Part shown: positions 26,450 to 34,657 of the stretch, piece after piece | Numbering within the stretch: position 1 is the first letter of the stretch | Layout of the letters: each line of letters opens with the position of its first letter | Assembly (NCBI GenBank): GCA_029260735.1 | Contig: JAJDCR010000009.1 | Coordinates: 1 to 37,561 of the forward strand | Direction of reading: 5' to 3' | Length of the DNA stretch: 37,561 nt | Source: Planctomycetota bacterium | GTDB lineage: Bacteria > Planctomycetota > Uabimicrobiia > Uabimicrobiales > Uabimicrobiaceae | Program-made: the position numbers and the translations under genes | Notes under the pieces: model-generated | Told to the model about the DNA's origin: nothing | The model's database searches: none | Seen by the model: only the letters and a program-made list of their open reading frames with translations

Positions 26450-26481
26450 AAGCCCAGCATAGATTTGTTTTTGCTGGGCTT
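26450..26481. terminator. Bidirectional terminator between nifS-like gene and PilX-like gene
   Basis: AAGCCCAGCA (26450-26459) pairs perfectly with TGCTGGGCTT (26472-26481). On the minus strand it is followed by TTTTTTATTTT, an ideal intrinsic terminator for the 640-aa gene. On the plus strand the tail is weaker. Confidence 0.85.
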
Positions 26482-26522
26482 CTGAGGGGGCTTTTAATTA
26501 TAGCTTAGTGAATAATTATAAT

Positions 26523-28445
26523 TTAGTGAATTTGGTAGTCTCGAACTTCGATCTCTTTCAAAACAACCGGAAGTTCAAAGCTATTGCTGAGCTCACTAAC
26601 CGCCATGATGCGCCGATCAAAATTGAAAGTCCAGTTGCCTCCGAGGATAGCTCCTTCGAGTCGACCGATAATACTTCCGTTCCAGATCAAACGTCCGACA
26701 CTTACATAGGAAGTGAAGAGTTTGTTCGTGAAAAGAACCGCATCTAGTCGGTCAGTTCTTTTTGAGGTGTAGTTTTTGAGAGTTTTACTACCACCAGGAG
26801 GATTTCCACCCCAGTATTGAGTGGTGAGTTTTTCGAAGTTGGTGTTAACACTTTCCATATCAGCCCCATCACGAGGTTTGAACTCTTGAACGGTTAAGCG
26901 AGGGTCTTCTTTACCATCGCCATCAAAATCTTCTCCGGTTCCAGGAACCGCATCTCCGATAGAGAAACCGGCAGGCATTCGACCTTCAGCAGCATCTTCC
27001 GCGGTATAACGTTGTACATTCCAAACATTCGCATCAGCACCTCCTTCTCCAAAATCATTGGTCGAAGGCATGCCGTCAAAACCATTCTTCTTTTCGGCGC
27101 TTTCGTTAGCTGGTTCATATTCAATCCAGCTTTTTACACCGCTGTATGTAGTATAGGTACTGTAGGCTCCTAATCCGATGCTTCCCTTTGTAAAAATACC
27201 GAGCATATCTTTATTTTTATTAATGCTAATCCATTTTTCAATCTTATCTTTGTCGGTAGCACTTTGAGGATTGCTAGTAGGGTTTTTGTATTGGACATCT
27301 CCGCCAATGTAAACATTACCTCGAACATGAAGACTACCTTGCCCAGTGACTCTTCCTTTGATGAAAAGATTTCCTTCGACAACCACTGTTCCATTTAACT
27401 CAATAGGCTCGTTACCCGAGCCTTCTAAAAATAAATTTCCTGTGGAATGTTCGGTCGCAGGATTGTATCCGGCAGAGGTTAAAGCAACTAAACTACCTGC
27501 ATCAGCAGGGCCTTGCTTATCTCCATAAACCCCATCGCTAATAATGTTGTTACCAATTTTGATGGTACTATTGTTGTCATATGCTGCTTCGCGAACAGTG
27601 TCAAAGTGCGCTGTGGTCAAAAGAGGAATACCGGGGTGAGATTGATCAGGATACTCTTCGTTGGGTCCTCCCTTAAGGTTCTGTCCGTTTTTAACTTCAA
27701 AGCCGGATATCGTTCCCCCTTCAATCGGAGCTCCTGTTGAGTTGGCAATGATAGGATCAACAAGAGACCCGGTAGCTTCATCAAAATCGCCAAATTGGGC
27801 GGTTCCTCGAACTGTTAAAGGAGAGCCAAACCAGTCAAAGACTCCCGCTGCTCCCATATTTCCATTAAACTGCCAATCTTTGTTTGCCGCCATCCAGCCG
27901 AAATGGTTCATAAAATAGGAAAAGTGAAAAGAGGAAGGGTTAGCCACTCCAAAATGAACTTTCGCTTCAATTTCTGTTTTGGCAATATCCTTAGTTCCTT
28001 TGGTTACTCGGCTTGTGGTTTTTATAGTGTAGACACGTTCAAATTTATTCGCTTTGGTAATCCCGAGCGCTGTCGTAACAAAGCCTATAATTTTACCTTC
28101 GCTTGTGAATACTTTCTCGTTACTGGCTAATTCTTGTCCGTAGTCAAGGTTACCGGCTAAAACACCATCAAGATCAATGACACCTGTTGCGTTTTTGATG
28201 GCATCCATAACACTAAAGTCACCGATTCCGGTGATGGATCTCTTTTTTAGCTCAGCAATGGTATCTTCAAAAGAGCTAATGGCGGCATAGTTGGCCTTAG
28301 TCTTGGCTGCGTTATACTGAGCATTTTTTAAGCTAGCATGAGATATGTTGAGTGAGGCAACAGAAAAACCGAAAGAAGCAATGAATGTTACCATCACAAT
28401 AATCAAAGCGGTTCCTTTTTCTTTTTTTGGTCTGTTCGTTTGCAT
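26523..28445 (-). CDS. PilX-like N-terminus with beta-helix-like core, paralogue A
   Basis: This 640-aa protein starts with a basic stretch and one hydrophobic helix (KGTALIIVMVTFIASFGFSV, about 10-32), as in PilX-type minor pilins, whose helix lacks the usual Glu5. A helical part, a Gly/Asn-rich body, short strand repeats like those of bactofilin and beta-helix proteins (VVVEGNLFIKG, GSLHVRGNVYIGGDV) and an acidic DFDGDGKEDP loop of calcium-binding type follow. It is probably an inner-membrane-anchored or pilus-tip-associated envelope protein; the exact role is unknown. AGGGGG six bases before the ATG supports the start. It is about three quarters or more identical by eye to the neighbour at 29022-30944, but with an unrelated upstream region. 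Confidence 0.7.
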   Translation of the reverse strand: MQTNRPKKEKGTALIIVMVTFIASFGFSVASLNISHASLKNAQYNAAKTKANYAAISSFEDTIAELKKRSITGIGDFSVMDAIKNATGVIDLDGVLAGNLDYGQELASNEKVFTSEGKIIGFVTTALGITKANKFERVYTIKTTSRVTKGTKDIAKTEIEAKVHFGVANPSSFHFSYFMNHFGWMAANKDWQFNGNMGAAGVFDWFGSPLTVRGTAQFGDFDEATGSLVDPIIANSTGAPIEGGTISGFEVKNGQNLKGGPNEEYPDQSHPGIPLLTTAHFDTVREAAYDNNSTIKIGNNIISDGVYGDKQGPADAGSLVALTSAGYNPATEHSTGNLFLEGSGNEPIELNGTVVVEGNLFIKGRVTGQGSLHVRGNVYIGGDVQYKNPTSNPQSATDKDKIEKWISINKNKDMLGIFTKGSIGLGAYSTYTTYSGVKSWIEYEPANESAEKKNGFDGMPSTNDFGEGGADANVWNVQRYTAEDAAEGRMPAGFSIGDAVPGTGEDFDGDGKEDPRLTVQEFKPRDGADMESVNTNFEKLTTQYWGGNPPGGSKTLKNYTSKRTDRLDAVLFTNKLFTSYVSVGRLIWNGSIIGRLEGAILGGNWTFNFDRRIMAVSELSNSFELPVVLKEIEVRDYQIH

Positions 28446-28481
28446 GTGAACCCCCTAAGGTATGTTTCTAAAGTTTTGGAG

Positions 28482-28545
28482 ATAAGAAATTTCTTATCGT
28501 TCTTTTGGAAAATTACAATTATAAGAAATTTCTTACCTCTGTCAA
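28482..28545 (-). promoter_or_regulatory. Promoter of paralogue A with two identical palindromic operator-like sites
   Basis: On the minus strand TTGACA (28545-28540), a 16-base spacer and TATAAT (28523-28518) form an almost perfect promoter. The palindrome TAAGAAATTTCTTA fills the spacer and overlaps the -10 box (28522-28535). A second copy, extended to ATAAGAAATTTCTTAT (28482-28497), lies about 15-30 bases after the predicted start. The centres are 39 bases apart. This is the layout of a repressor-controlled promoter. Confidence 0.75.
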
Positions 28546-28881
28546 TCCGTGGGCTGTTTTTTTCTTATGCCGTTAGTATACTCATCTATTCCCTAAAATG
28601 CAGAAAAAAAATTAACGAGTGTTTATTTTGACTCTTAAAAAAATCCGCGTCTTATTTTTGAAATCAGTTTTTTTCGTACTGAGAGAGGAGTTTGATGGAA
28701 TGATTTTTTTTTCATTTTAAGCAAAAAAAAAACTTGCTCAATCCTTTTGTAAGCCTTTTTCTATAAGTGTCTAAGAATTAGACAGAGGATTTTGGTTATT
28801 TCTGGTTACTAAGGGTTAGATCTTATTTTCTTTATAAAGAAGAAAACTCTCTCCAGCCTCTAATTCTTTGATTTTACAAAA
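28546..28881. other. Intergenic stretch without a gene
   Basis: This is very AT-rich sequence with several A- and T-runs (for example around 28706-28732), upstream of paralogue A's promoter. I see no ORF with a ribosome-binding site and no RNA gene. Confidence 0.4.
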
Positions 28882-28917
28882 AAAAGGATCCTAGTTATCC
28901 GTAACTAGGATCCTTTT
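28882..28917 (-). terminator. Terminator of paralogue B
   Basis: A perfect 16-bp stem (28882-28897 with 28902-28917, containing GGATCCTAGTTA) around TCCG is followed on the minus strand by a run of eight T. It lies about 105 bases after the stop of the gene at 29022-30944. Confidence 0.85.
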
Positions 28918-29021
28918 GTGATACTTGCAATCAAAAATAAAGACATTTAACTTTGATGTTTTAAGTGAATTAAGAAATGATTAATTTGTTTACCATCTAG
29001 AACGGAAAGAGTTTCCCGTTG

Positions 29022-30944
29022 CTACTGAATCTTGTAATCTAAAACTTCGATCTCTTTTAAAACAACAGGAAGTTGGAAGTTATTAGAAAGCTCGCTGATG
29101 GCCATAATACGCCGATCAAAATTGAAAGTCCAGTTGCCTCCGAGAATAGCTCCCTCCAGGCGACCGATGATACTTCCATTCCAAATCAAGCGTCCTACGA
29201 TGACATAAGAGGTAAAGAGCTTGTTCGTAAACAAAATAGCATCCAGTCGATCTGTACTACGTGTGGTGTAGTTATCTAAGGTATTACCATCGCCGGGAGG
29301 ATTCCCTCCCCAATACTGAGAAGTGAGGTTTTCAAAATTGTTATTCACTTCTTCCATATCAGCGCCATCACGAGGCTTGAACTCTTGCACTGTCAGACGA
29401 GGGTCTTCTTTACCATCGCCATCAAAATCTTCTCCCGTTCCGGGAACGGCATCTCCCACCGCAAATCCTACAGGAATACGCCCCAAAGAGGCATCCTCCG
29501 CAGTATAGCGTTGGACATTCCATATATTCTTATCCGCTCCGTTTTCTCCAAAATCATTGGTCGAGGGCATTCCGTCAAAGCCGTTTTTCTTTTCCGCGCT
29601 TTCGTTAGAGGGCTCATTTTCGATCCACTGCCTCACTCCATTGTATCTGGTGTAGTCGTAATAGCTACCCAAACCAATACTCCCTTTAGAGAAAAGGCCT
29701 AGGATGTCTTTGTTTTTGTTATCTTGAATCCATTGCTCCACACTCTCTTTTGTTGTGGCGCTCTGGGGACTTGAAACAGGGCTTTGATACTGGACATCAC
29801 CACCTATATAGATATTACCTCGAACATGAAGAGAGCCTTGCCCTTCAATAGGCCCTTTGATAAAGAGATTTCCTTCGACAACGACAGTTCCGTTTAACTT
29901 AATAGGGTCAGAAGCAGTTCCTTCGAGAAACAAGTTCCCGGTAGAGTTCTCTAAAGCCGGATTGTAGCCAGCGACAACCAGTGCTGCTAATTTAGTTGCG
30001 TCACTAGGGCCACTGATATCCCCATAAACCCCATCGCTGACAATCGTGTTACCAACCTTGATCGTGCTATTGTTGTCATAAGCGACTTCTTTCACCGTAT
30101 CAAAATGAGCGGTTGTTAGGAGAGGAATACCAGGATGGATCTGACCAGGATATTCATCTTTGGGGCCTCCTTGGATATTTTGTCCATTGTTAATCTCAAA
30201 GCCAGAGATTGTTCCTCCTTCAATGGGAGCTCCCGTGGAATTGGCAATAATGGGATCAATAAGAGTCCCAGTGGCTTCATCAAAATCACCAAACTGAGGA
30301 TTGCCTCGAACAGTTAAAGGAGAGCCAAACCAATCAAAAACTCCTGCTGCTCCCATGTTCCCATTAAATTGCCAGTCTCGGTTTGCGGCCATCCAGCCAA
30401 AGTGGTTCATAAAATAGGAGAAGTGGAAAGAGGAAGGATTAGCCACCGCAAAGCGAACTTTGCCTTCGATCTCTGTTTTTGCAAGATCTTTAGTTCCTTT
30501 GGTAATTCTAGAAAAAGTTTTTATCGTATAAACACGTTCAAATTTATTAGAAGTGGTAATACTAACAGCTGTTGTGATAAAGCCAATAATTTTACCTTCA
30601 CTCGTATAAACTTTTTCGTTATTTGCTATAGCTTGGGTAGGAGTAATAATACCATTTATGATGTCATCTAAATTAGCGATACCAGCTATGTTCACGATTC
30701 CATCCATAATTGTAAAATCACCAACACCTGTAATGGATCTCTTTTTTAGCTCCGCAATAACCTCTTCAAAAGCGCTAATCGCAGCATAATTTGCTCTAGC
30801 TTTTGCGGCATTGTATTCGGCATTTTTTAAACTGGCGTGGGATATACTCAATGAAGCAACGGAAAAGCCAAAGGAGGCAATAAATGTCACCATTACGATG
30901 ATCAAAGCCGTTCCTTCTTTTTTCTTTTTTCCTTGAATTTGCAT
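29022..30944 (-). CDS. PilX-like N-terminus with beta-helix-like core, paralogue B
   Basis: This is the second 640-aa copy, of identical length to paralogue A and closely similar along the whole chain. It has the same N-terminal helix (GTALIIVMVTFIASFGFSV), SSFHFSYFMNHFGWMAAN block, strand repeats, DFDGDGKEDP loop and C-terminal LPVVLKEIEV. The main differences are at residues ~75-115 and in scattered loop positions. AAGGA about nine bases before the ATG supports the start. It has its own terminator, and its upstream region lacks the palindromes of paralogue A, so the copies are probably expressed separately. They arose by tandem duplication. Confidence 0.7.
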   Translation of the reverse strand: MQIQGKKKKEGTALIIVMVTFIASFGFSVASLSISHASLKNAEYNAAKARANYAAISAFEEVIAELKKRSITGVGDFTIMDGIVNIAGIANLDDIINGIITPTQAIANNEKVYTSEGKIIGFITTAVSITTSNKFERVYTIKTFSRITKGTKDLAKTEIEGKVRFAVANPSSFHFSYFMNHFGWMAANRDWQFNGNMGAAGVFDWFGSPLTVRGNPQFGDFDEATGTLIDPIIANSTGAPIEGGTISGFEINNGQNIQGGPKDEYPGQIHPGIPLLTTAHFDTVKEVAYDNNSTIKVGNTIVSDGVYGDISGPSDATKLAALVVAGYNPALENSTGNLFLEGTASDPIKLNGTVVVEGNLFIKGPIEGQGSLHVRGNIYIGGDVQYQSPVSSPQSATTKESVEQWIQDNKNKDILGLFSKGSIGLGSYYDYTRYNGVRQWIENEPSNESAEKKNGFDGMPSTNDFGENGADKNIWNVQRYTAEDASLGRIPVGFAVGDAVPGTGEDFDGDGKEDPRLTVQEFKPRDGADMEEVNNNFENLTSQYWGGNPPGDGNTLDNYTTRSTDRLDAILFTNKLFTSYVIVGRLIWNGSIIGRLEGAILGGNWTFNFDRRIMAISELSNNFQLPVVLKEIEVLDYKIQ

Positions 30945-31262
30945 ATATTTTGTTCCTTGTAATATGAAAGGTTTTTCCCGAATCTTTTGGAAAAATTTTA
31001 AATTAGGGCATGTCCTTAAAACTCGCTTTATAATTTTAGAAAAGAACTCTTATCCCAAAAACTAGCTTTTCTAATCTATTATTAATCTATAATATTAGCG
31101 ATTTTTCTTTTACTTTAAACCTTTCGCTATTGTTACATAAAATGTTTATGTATAAATTATAACCTGTATTTAGAACAAATGCCCCAAAAAATAGAGAATT
31201 GCTATAATAAAGTTCTTCTTTGAAATAAATCCCCGAAATAAGATAAATAGAAATATTTAAAA
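30945..31262. other. Intergenic region upstream of paralogue B
   Basis: This 318-base AT-rich region has no supported gene. It contains AGGGCATGTCCTTAAAACTCGC near 31005, which resembles the arm of the inverted-repeat element at 37084 and may be a remnant. A small hairpin ACATAAA-ATG-TTTATGT (31135-31151) may follow the mutY transcript. A promoter for paralogue B is not clear. Confidence 0.35.
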
Positions 31263-32354
31263 TCAAAAATTCATTTGAGAGGATTCTAGGTATTTCGTCC
31301 AAACCTTACTTAAGGCAGAAGCAACTAAACGAGAAGAAACTTCTTCTTGAGAGACCCAAAGGAAATCATCATTCTCGTGAAAATAAGAAGGAAAATCTGC
31401 GGGGGAAAGAAAGTAAGAGTATATTTCGATTTTATGCTTAGTTATTCCGTGTTTCTGGACAAAAAGAGGGGTTAATTTTTTATGAATTTTTTTTTGCCAA
31501 AGCAGATTTTTCTCCAGATTTTTCCCCTCCCAAGAAAAAAGATGTTTTTTTTGAGAGAGAAAATCTAAAGAGGAGGGAAAGGAATAGTGGCCTTTCAGAA
31601 AATAGAAGTCTTTCCAGTTTTGCATGAGAATTTTATCTTGAGAATTGTGGATAAAATACATGTTCCAGCGAACAGGAATTTTCTCTGGCTTAGGGGAAGC
31701 GGCGGGGTATTGGTTTACCACTTGGTTTTGCCAAGCCTGACAGTTTTGGGCGATAGGACAAACAGGACATAGCGGACGTGAGCGAACACATATTTTTTGT
31801 CCCAATTCCATGATCGCTTCGTTGACATCTCCGGGGTGGGCTTGCATCTGGGAAAAAATTTCGCCGAGAAAGCTTGTGCTTTTCTCGGCTAATTTTCCTC
31901 CCGATTTAGGATCTGACCACATCTGAAAACGGGCCAGAACTCTTTTTACGTTACCATCGCAAACAGGACGTCGCTCTCTAAAGCAGATAGAGCTAATCGC
32001 GGCAGCGGTGTAAGGGCCAATCGAGGGAACAGATAAGAGAGATGTGTAGTCAGAAGGAAGCTCACCTTGGTGTTTTTCTTTTATATAAATAGCACCTTTC
32101 CGAAGATTTCGTGCTCGGCTGTAGTACCCTAAGCCTCTAAAAGCATAGAGAACTTCTTCTTCGGTCGCTTGGGCTAAGCTAGAGATATCAGGGAATGCTT
32201 CAAAAAAACGTTGGAGAGGTTTCAGAGCAGCCTGAATACGGGTTTGTTGCAAAGCTACTTCCGAAACCCAAACGCGATAAGGATTACGCTGCTCTCGAAA
32301 AAAATAAGGCTCGCGAACTTCTTGGAACCATGCGAGAAGGTCATTAATGAACAT
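31263..32354 (-). CDS. mutY: A/G-specific adenine glycosylase MutY
   Basis: This 363-aa base-excision repair enzyme removes adenine opposite 8-oxoguanine. It shows the catalytic Glu32 in SEVALQQTRI, a helix-hairpin-helix (SVPSIGPYTAAAI, 108-120), the catalytic Asp133 in VCDGNVKRVLAR, and the 4Fe-4S ligands C189, C196, C199 and C205 with the family spacing C-x6-C-x2-C-x5-C. The C-terminal 130 residues correspond to the Nudix-like 8-oxoG recognition domain. The length is typical. It follows the glutaryl-CoA dehydrogenase-like gene after 37 bases and ends the lgt-gcdH-mutY run. Confidence 0.95.
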   Translation of the reverse strand: MFINDLLAWFQEVREPYFFREQRNPYRVWVSEVALQQTRIQAALKPLQRFFEAFPDISSLAQATEEEVLYAFRGLGYYSRARNLRKGAIYIKEKHQGELPSDYTSLLSVPSIGPYTAAAISSICFRERRPVCDGNVKRVLARFQMWSDPKSGGKLAEKSTSFLGEIFSQMQAHPGDVNEAIMELGQKICVRSRPLCPVCPIAQNCQAWQNQVVNQYPAASPKPEKIPVRWNMYFIHNSQDKILMQNWKDFYFLKGHYSFPSSLDFLSQKKHLFSWEGKNLEKNLLWQKKIHKKLTPLFVQKHGITKHKIEIYSYFLSPADFPSYFHENDDFLWVSQEEVSSRLVASALSKVWTKYLESSQMNF

Positions 32355-32391
32355 AAAGGTACTCTGGGTATTTGGTTATGGAGAAGTGTAA

Positions 32392-33558
32392 TTATGAAAA
32401 AGCATTTAAACCTGTAATATGTTGTCCTAAAATCAAAGTGTGGATGTCATGAGTTCCTTCGTAGGTTAAAACGGTTTCCAAGTTCATTAGGTGCCGCATA
32501 ATGGGATATTCATCCATAATTCCATTTCCTCCCAAAATAGTACGAGCACTACGGGCGGTTTCTATCGCCATCTTGACATTGTTGCGTTTAGCGAGACTTA
32601 CTTGAGTTGGATGAACCTTCTTGTCTTTTAACTCCGCCAGTTGAAAAGCCATTAGTTGGGCATGAGTAATGTCAGATGCCATTTCTGCTAAGCGAGCTTG
32701 AATAATTTGGTGCTGGGCAATTGGTTTACCAAACTGAATACGGTTTTGAGCATATTCGAGAGCGCAGTGAAATGTGGCTAGGGCAGAACCGATAGCTCCC
32801 CAGGCTATTCCATATCGAGCTTGAGAAAGACAGGAGAGGGGGGCTTTTAAGCCTTGTCCTTCTGGTAAATTTGGTAAAATATTTTCCGAAGAAACTACAC
32901 ATTCGGACAAATTCAGCTCTGAGGTAATGGAAGCTCGAAGAGAAAATTTTCCTTTCATGGTGGTTGCCTTAAAGCCTGGAGTTCCCTTTTCTACTAAGAA
33001 ACCTCGGATCTCTCCATCGAGTTTCGCCCATATTACCGCAATATCGGCTATACTCCCATTGGTAATCCACATTTTATTTCCATTTAGGGTATATCCGTGC
33101 TCAGATTTTTGAGCTCGGGTTGTCATACCGTTGGGATTAGAGCCATGATCAGGTTCGGTTAAACCAAAGCAGCCGATTTTTTGTCCACTTGCTAGAAGAG
33201 GTAGCCATTTCTTTTTTTGTTCTTCACTTCCATAGCGCCAAATAGGATACATAACTAAAGCACCTTGGACGCTGGCAAAGCTCCTTAGCCCACTATCTCC
33301 TCTTTCTAACTCTTGCATGATAAGCCCGTAAGCTCGACTGCCTAAGTTTTGTCCCCCGTATTCCTCCGGAATTTGGGGCCCTAAAAAACCCATTTCTCCT
33401 AGCTTCGGAATCAGTTCAATAGGAAAAGTTTCTTCTCGGTGGTGGTGAGTTATTTGGGGAAGAAACTCTTTTTCTACAAAACGATGAGTTGTTTCCCAAA
33501 TTTGCTTCTCTTCTTCGCTGAGTTTTTCGTAGAGTTGATAGATATCTAGATTTTTCAT
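32392..33558 (-). CDS. gcdH: Acyl-CoA dehydrogenase, glutaryl-CoA dehydrogenase type
   Basis: This 388-aa flavoprotein of the acyl-CoA dehydrogenase family has the FAD-site stretch FGLTEPDHGSNPNGM, the catalytic base Glu367 in LTYEGTHDIHTLILG, and Arg92 in GDSGLRSFASVQ. The last two match glutaryl-CoA dehydrogenase, which oxidises and decarboxylates glutaryl-CoA to crotonyl-CoA in lysine and tryptophan breakdown. Other short-chain acyl-CoA dehydrogenases cannot be excluded without alignment. Its ATG overlaps the stop of lgt by 4 bases (ATGA), so the two are translationally coupled, although their functions are unrelated. Confidence 0.85.
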   Translation of the reverse strand: MKNLDIYQLYEKLSEEEKQIWETTHRFVEKEFLPQITHHHREETFPIELIPKLGEMGFLGPQIPEEYGGQNLGSRAYGLIMQELERGDSGLRSFASVQGALVMYPIWRYGSEEQKKKWLPLLASGQKIGCFGLTEPDHGSNPNGMTTRAQKSEHGYTLNGNKMWITNGSIADIAVIWAKLDGEIRGFLVEKGTPGFKATTMKGKFSLRASITSELNLSECVVSSENILPNLPEGQGLKAPLSCLSQARYGIAWGAIGSALATFHCALEYAQNRIQFGKPIAQHQIIQARLAEMASDITHAQLMAFQLAELKDKKVHPTQVSLAKRNNVKMAIETARSARTILGGNGIMDEYPIMRHLMNLETVLTYEGTHDIHTLILGQHITGLNAFS

Positions 33559-34460
33559 ACTTTGCGACCTTTACTATTTTTCTTTTTTTCCCGGCGGCGT
33601 GTTTTTCTGTCAACAAGGTCTTTTTTGGGAGGAGGGGCCATTTCTTCAGGAGCTTGAGGTTTACGAAACACAGCGAGAAAGAATACAGTGTATCCTGCTA
33701 AGGCAAAAGGTACACTTAGAAGTTGTCCCATGGTAAAAGGCATATCGGGAGAAAAAGCCTGGTATTCCTTGAAGTACTCTACAATGAATCTTCCCGTGAA
33801 GTAAAGTGAAAAGAGCGCTCCCACGAGCATACCTGAAGGAGGACATTTTTCTTTATAAATACGATTGATTAGATAAAGAGCTATGAGAATGATTAGCCCC
33901 ATACCCGCTTCATACAATTGTGAGGGGTGACGAGGCTGAAGAATCTGCGGCTCTTTGGTCATAATTTCAACGTATTTTTCATAAAGAGGGAATTTTATTC
34001 CCCAAGGAACATCTGTCACTCTTCCCACTATTTCACTATTCATAAAATTACCTAGACGAATGCTTATTGCAGAAATGGCCGCTGCCATACTAATGCTATC
34101 CATAACATCAAAAAGGGGAACTTTCTTAACTCGATGGAACAGGATTAGAGAAATGATGATGGCAATGAACGCTCCGTGACTAGCTAATCCTCCTTTCCAT
34201 ACTTTTAAAATTTCGATGGGATTCTGGAAGTAAAACTGAGGCTCATAAAAGAGGCAATGTCCTAGTCGGGCTCCTATAATAATTGCAAGAAACCCCCAAA
34301 CAACATAGGTCTCGGCAAGTTCTTCCGAGTGTCCTCGACGTTGCATATTTTTTTGCCAGAATAGATAGCCAATAAAAATACCTGTTGCAAAAAATAAACC
34401 GTAATAGCGAATTTGTAATTTACCAAAATCAAATAAAATTGGATCTGGGCTCCATTCCAT
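33555..34460 (-). CDS. lgt: Prolipoprotein diacylglyceryl transferase Lgt
   Basis: This 301-aa membrane enzyme transfers diacylglyceryl from phosphatidylglycerol to the lipobox cysteine, the first step of lipoprotein maturation. It has about seven membrane segments, GARLGHCLFYEP (63-74), H95 in SHGAFIAI, and the Lgt signature RLGNFMNSEIVGRVTDVPWG (135-154) with the conserved Arg, Asn, Glu and Arg. PRHPSQLYEA follows. The C-terminal tail is unusually basic (KTRRREKKKNSKGRK). ATG 34460 is preferred to GTG 34469 because AGGA then lies 10 bases upstream. It would process the three lipoproteins at the left of the window. Confidence 0.93.
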   Translation of the reverse strand: MEWSPDPILFDFGKLQIRYYGLFFATGIFIGYLFWQKNMQRRGHSEELAETYVVWGFLAIIIGARLGHCLFYEPQFYFQNPIEILKVWKGGLASHGAFIAIIISLILFHRVKKVPLFDVMDSISMAAAISAISIRLGNFMNSEIVGRVTDVPWGIKFPLYEKYVEIMTKEPQILQPRHPSQLYEAGMGLIILIALYLINRIYKEKCPPSGMLVGALFSLYFTGRFIVEYFKEYQAFSPDMPFTMGQLLSVPFALAGYTVFFLAVFRKPQAPEEMAPPPKKDLVDRKTRRREKKKNSKGRKV

Positions 34461-34512
34461 AATTATCACTTCCTGAAAAAAGTTTTGGGATAGCTTTTAG
34501 TACTTAGAGAAA

Positions 34513-34541
34513 ATCATAGAAGTGAGAGAATAAAATATCAA
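34513..34541 (-). promoter_or_regulatory. Promoter of the lgt-gcdH-mutY operon
   Basis: On the minus strand TTGATA (34541-34536), a 17-base spacer and TATGAT (34518-34513) lie about 50 bases before the lgt start. Confidence 0.6.
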
Positions 34542-34572
34542 GTAAAAAAATAGGAAAGAGACAGAGGGAAAG

Positions 34573-34601
34573 TTGCATTCTAAATCTTTAGATGTTAGAA
34601 T
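34573..34601 (+). promoter_or_regulatory. Promoter of the folD-ndk-kinase group with an overlapping inverted repeat
   Basis: TTGCAT (34573-34578), a 17-base spacer and TAGAAT (34596-34601). The perfect inverted repeat ATTCTAA (34577-34583) and TTAGAAT (34595-34601) spans the spacer and covers the -10 box, a possible operator. The predicted leader is about 50 bases. Confidence 0.6.
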
Positions 34602-34657
34602 AAGCCGACTTAAGAGACTACTGTGATTAGATGAATCCTTGTGGAGAAAAAAATAGC

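Noticed and set aside
31087..31302. 71-aa open frame on the minus strand after mutY
   Set aside because: It overlaps the end of mutY, has no ribosome-binding site, and its Ile/Tyr/Leu/Asn-rich composition is what AT-rich non-coding DNA gives.
34631..34657. Upstream ATG 34631 as folD start
   Set aside because: It has no ribosome-binding site and adds nine residues before the family-typical N-terminus; ATG 34658 fits better.
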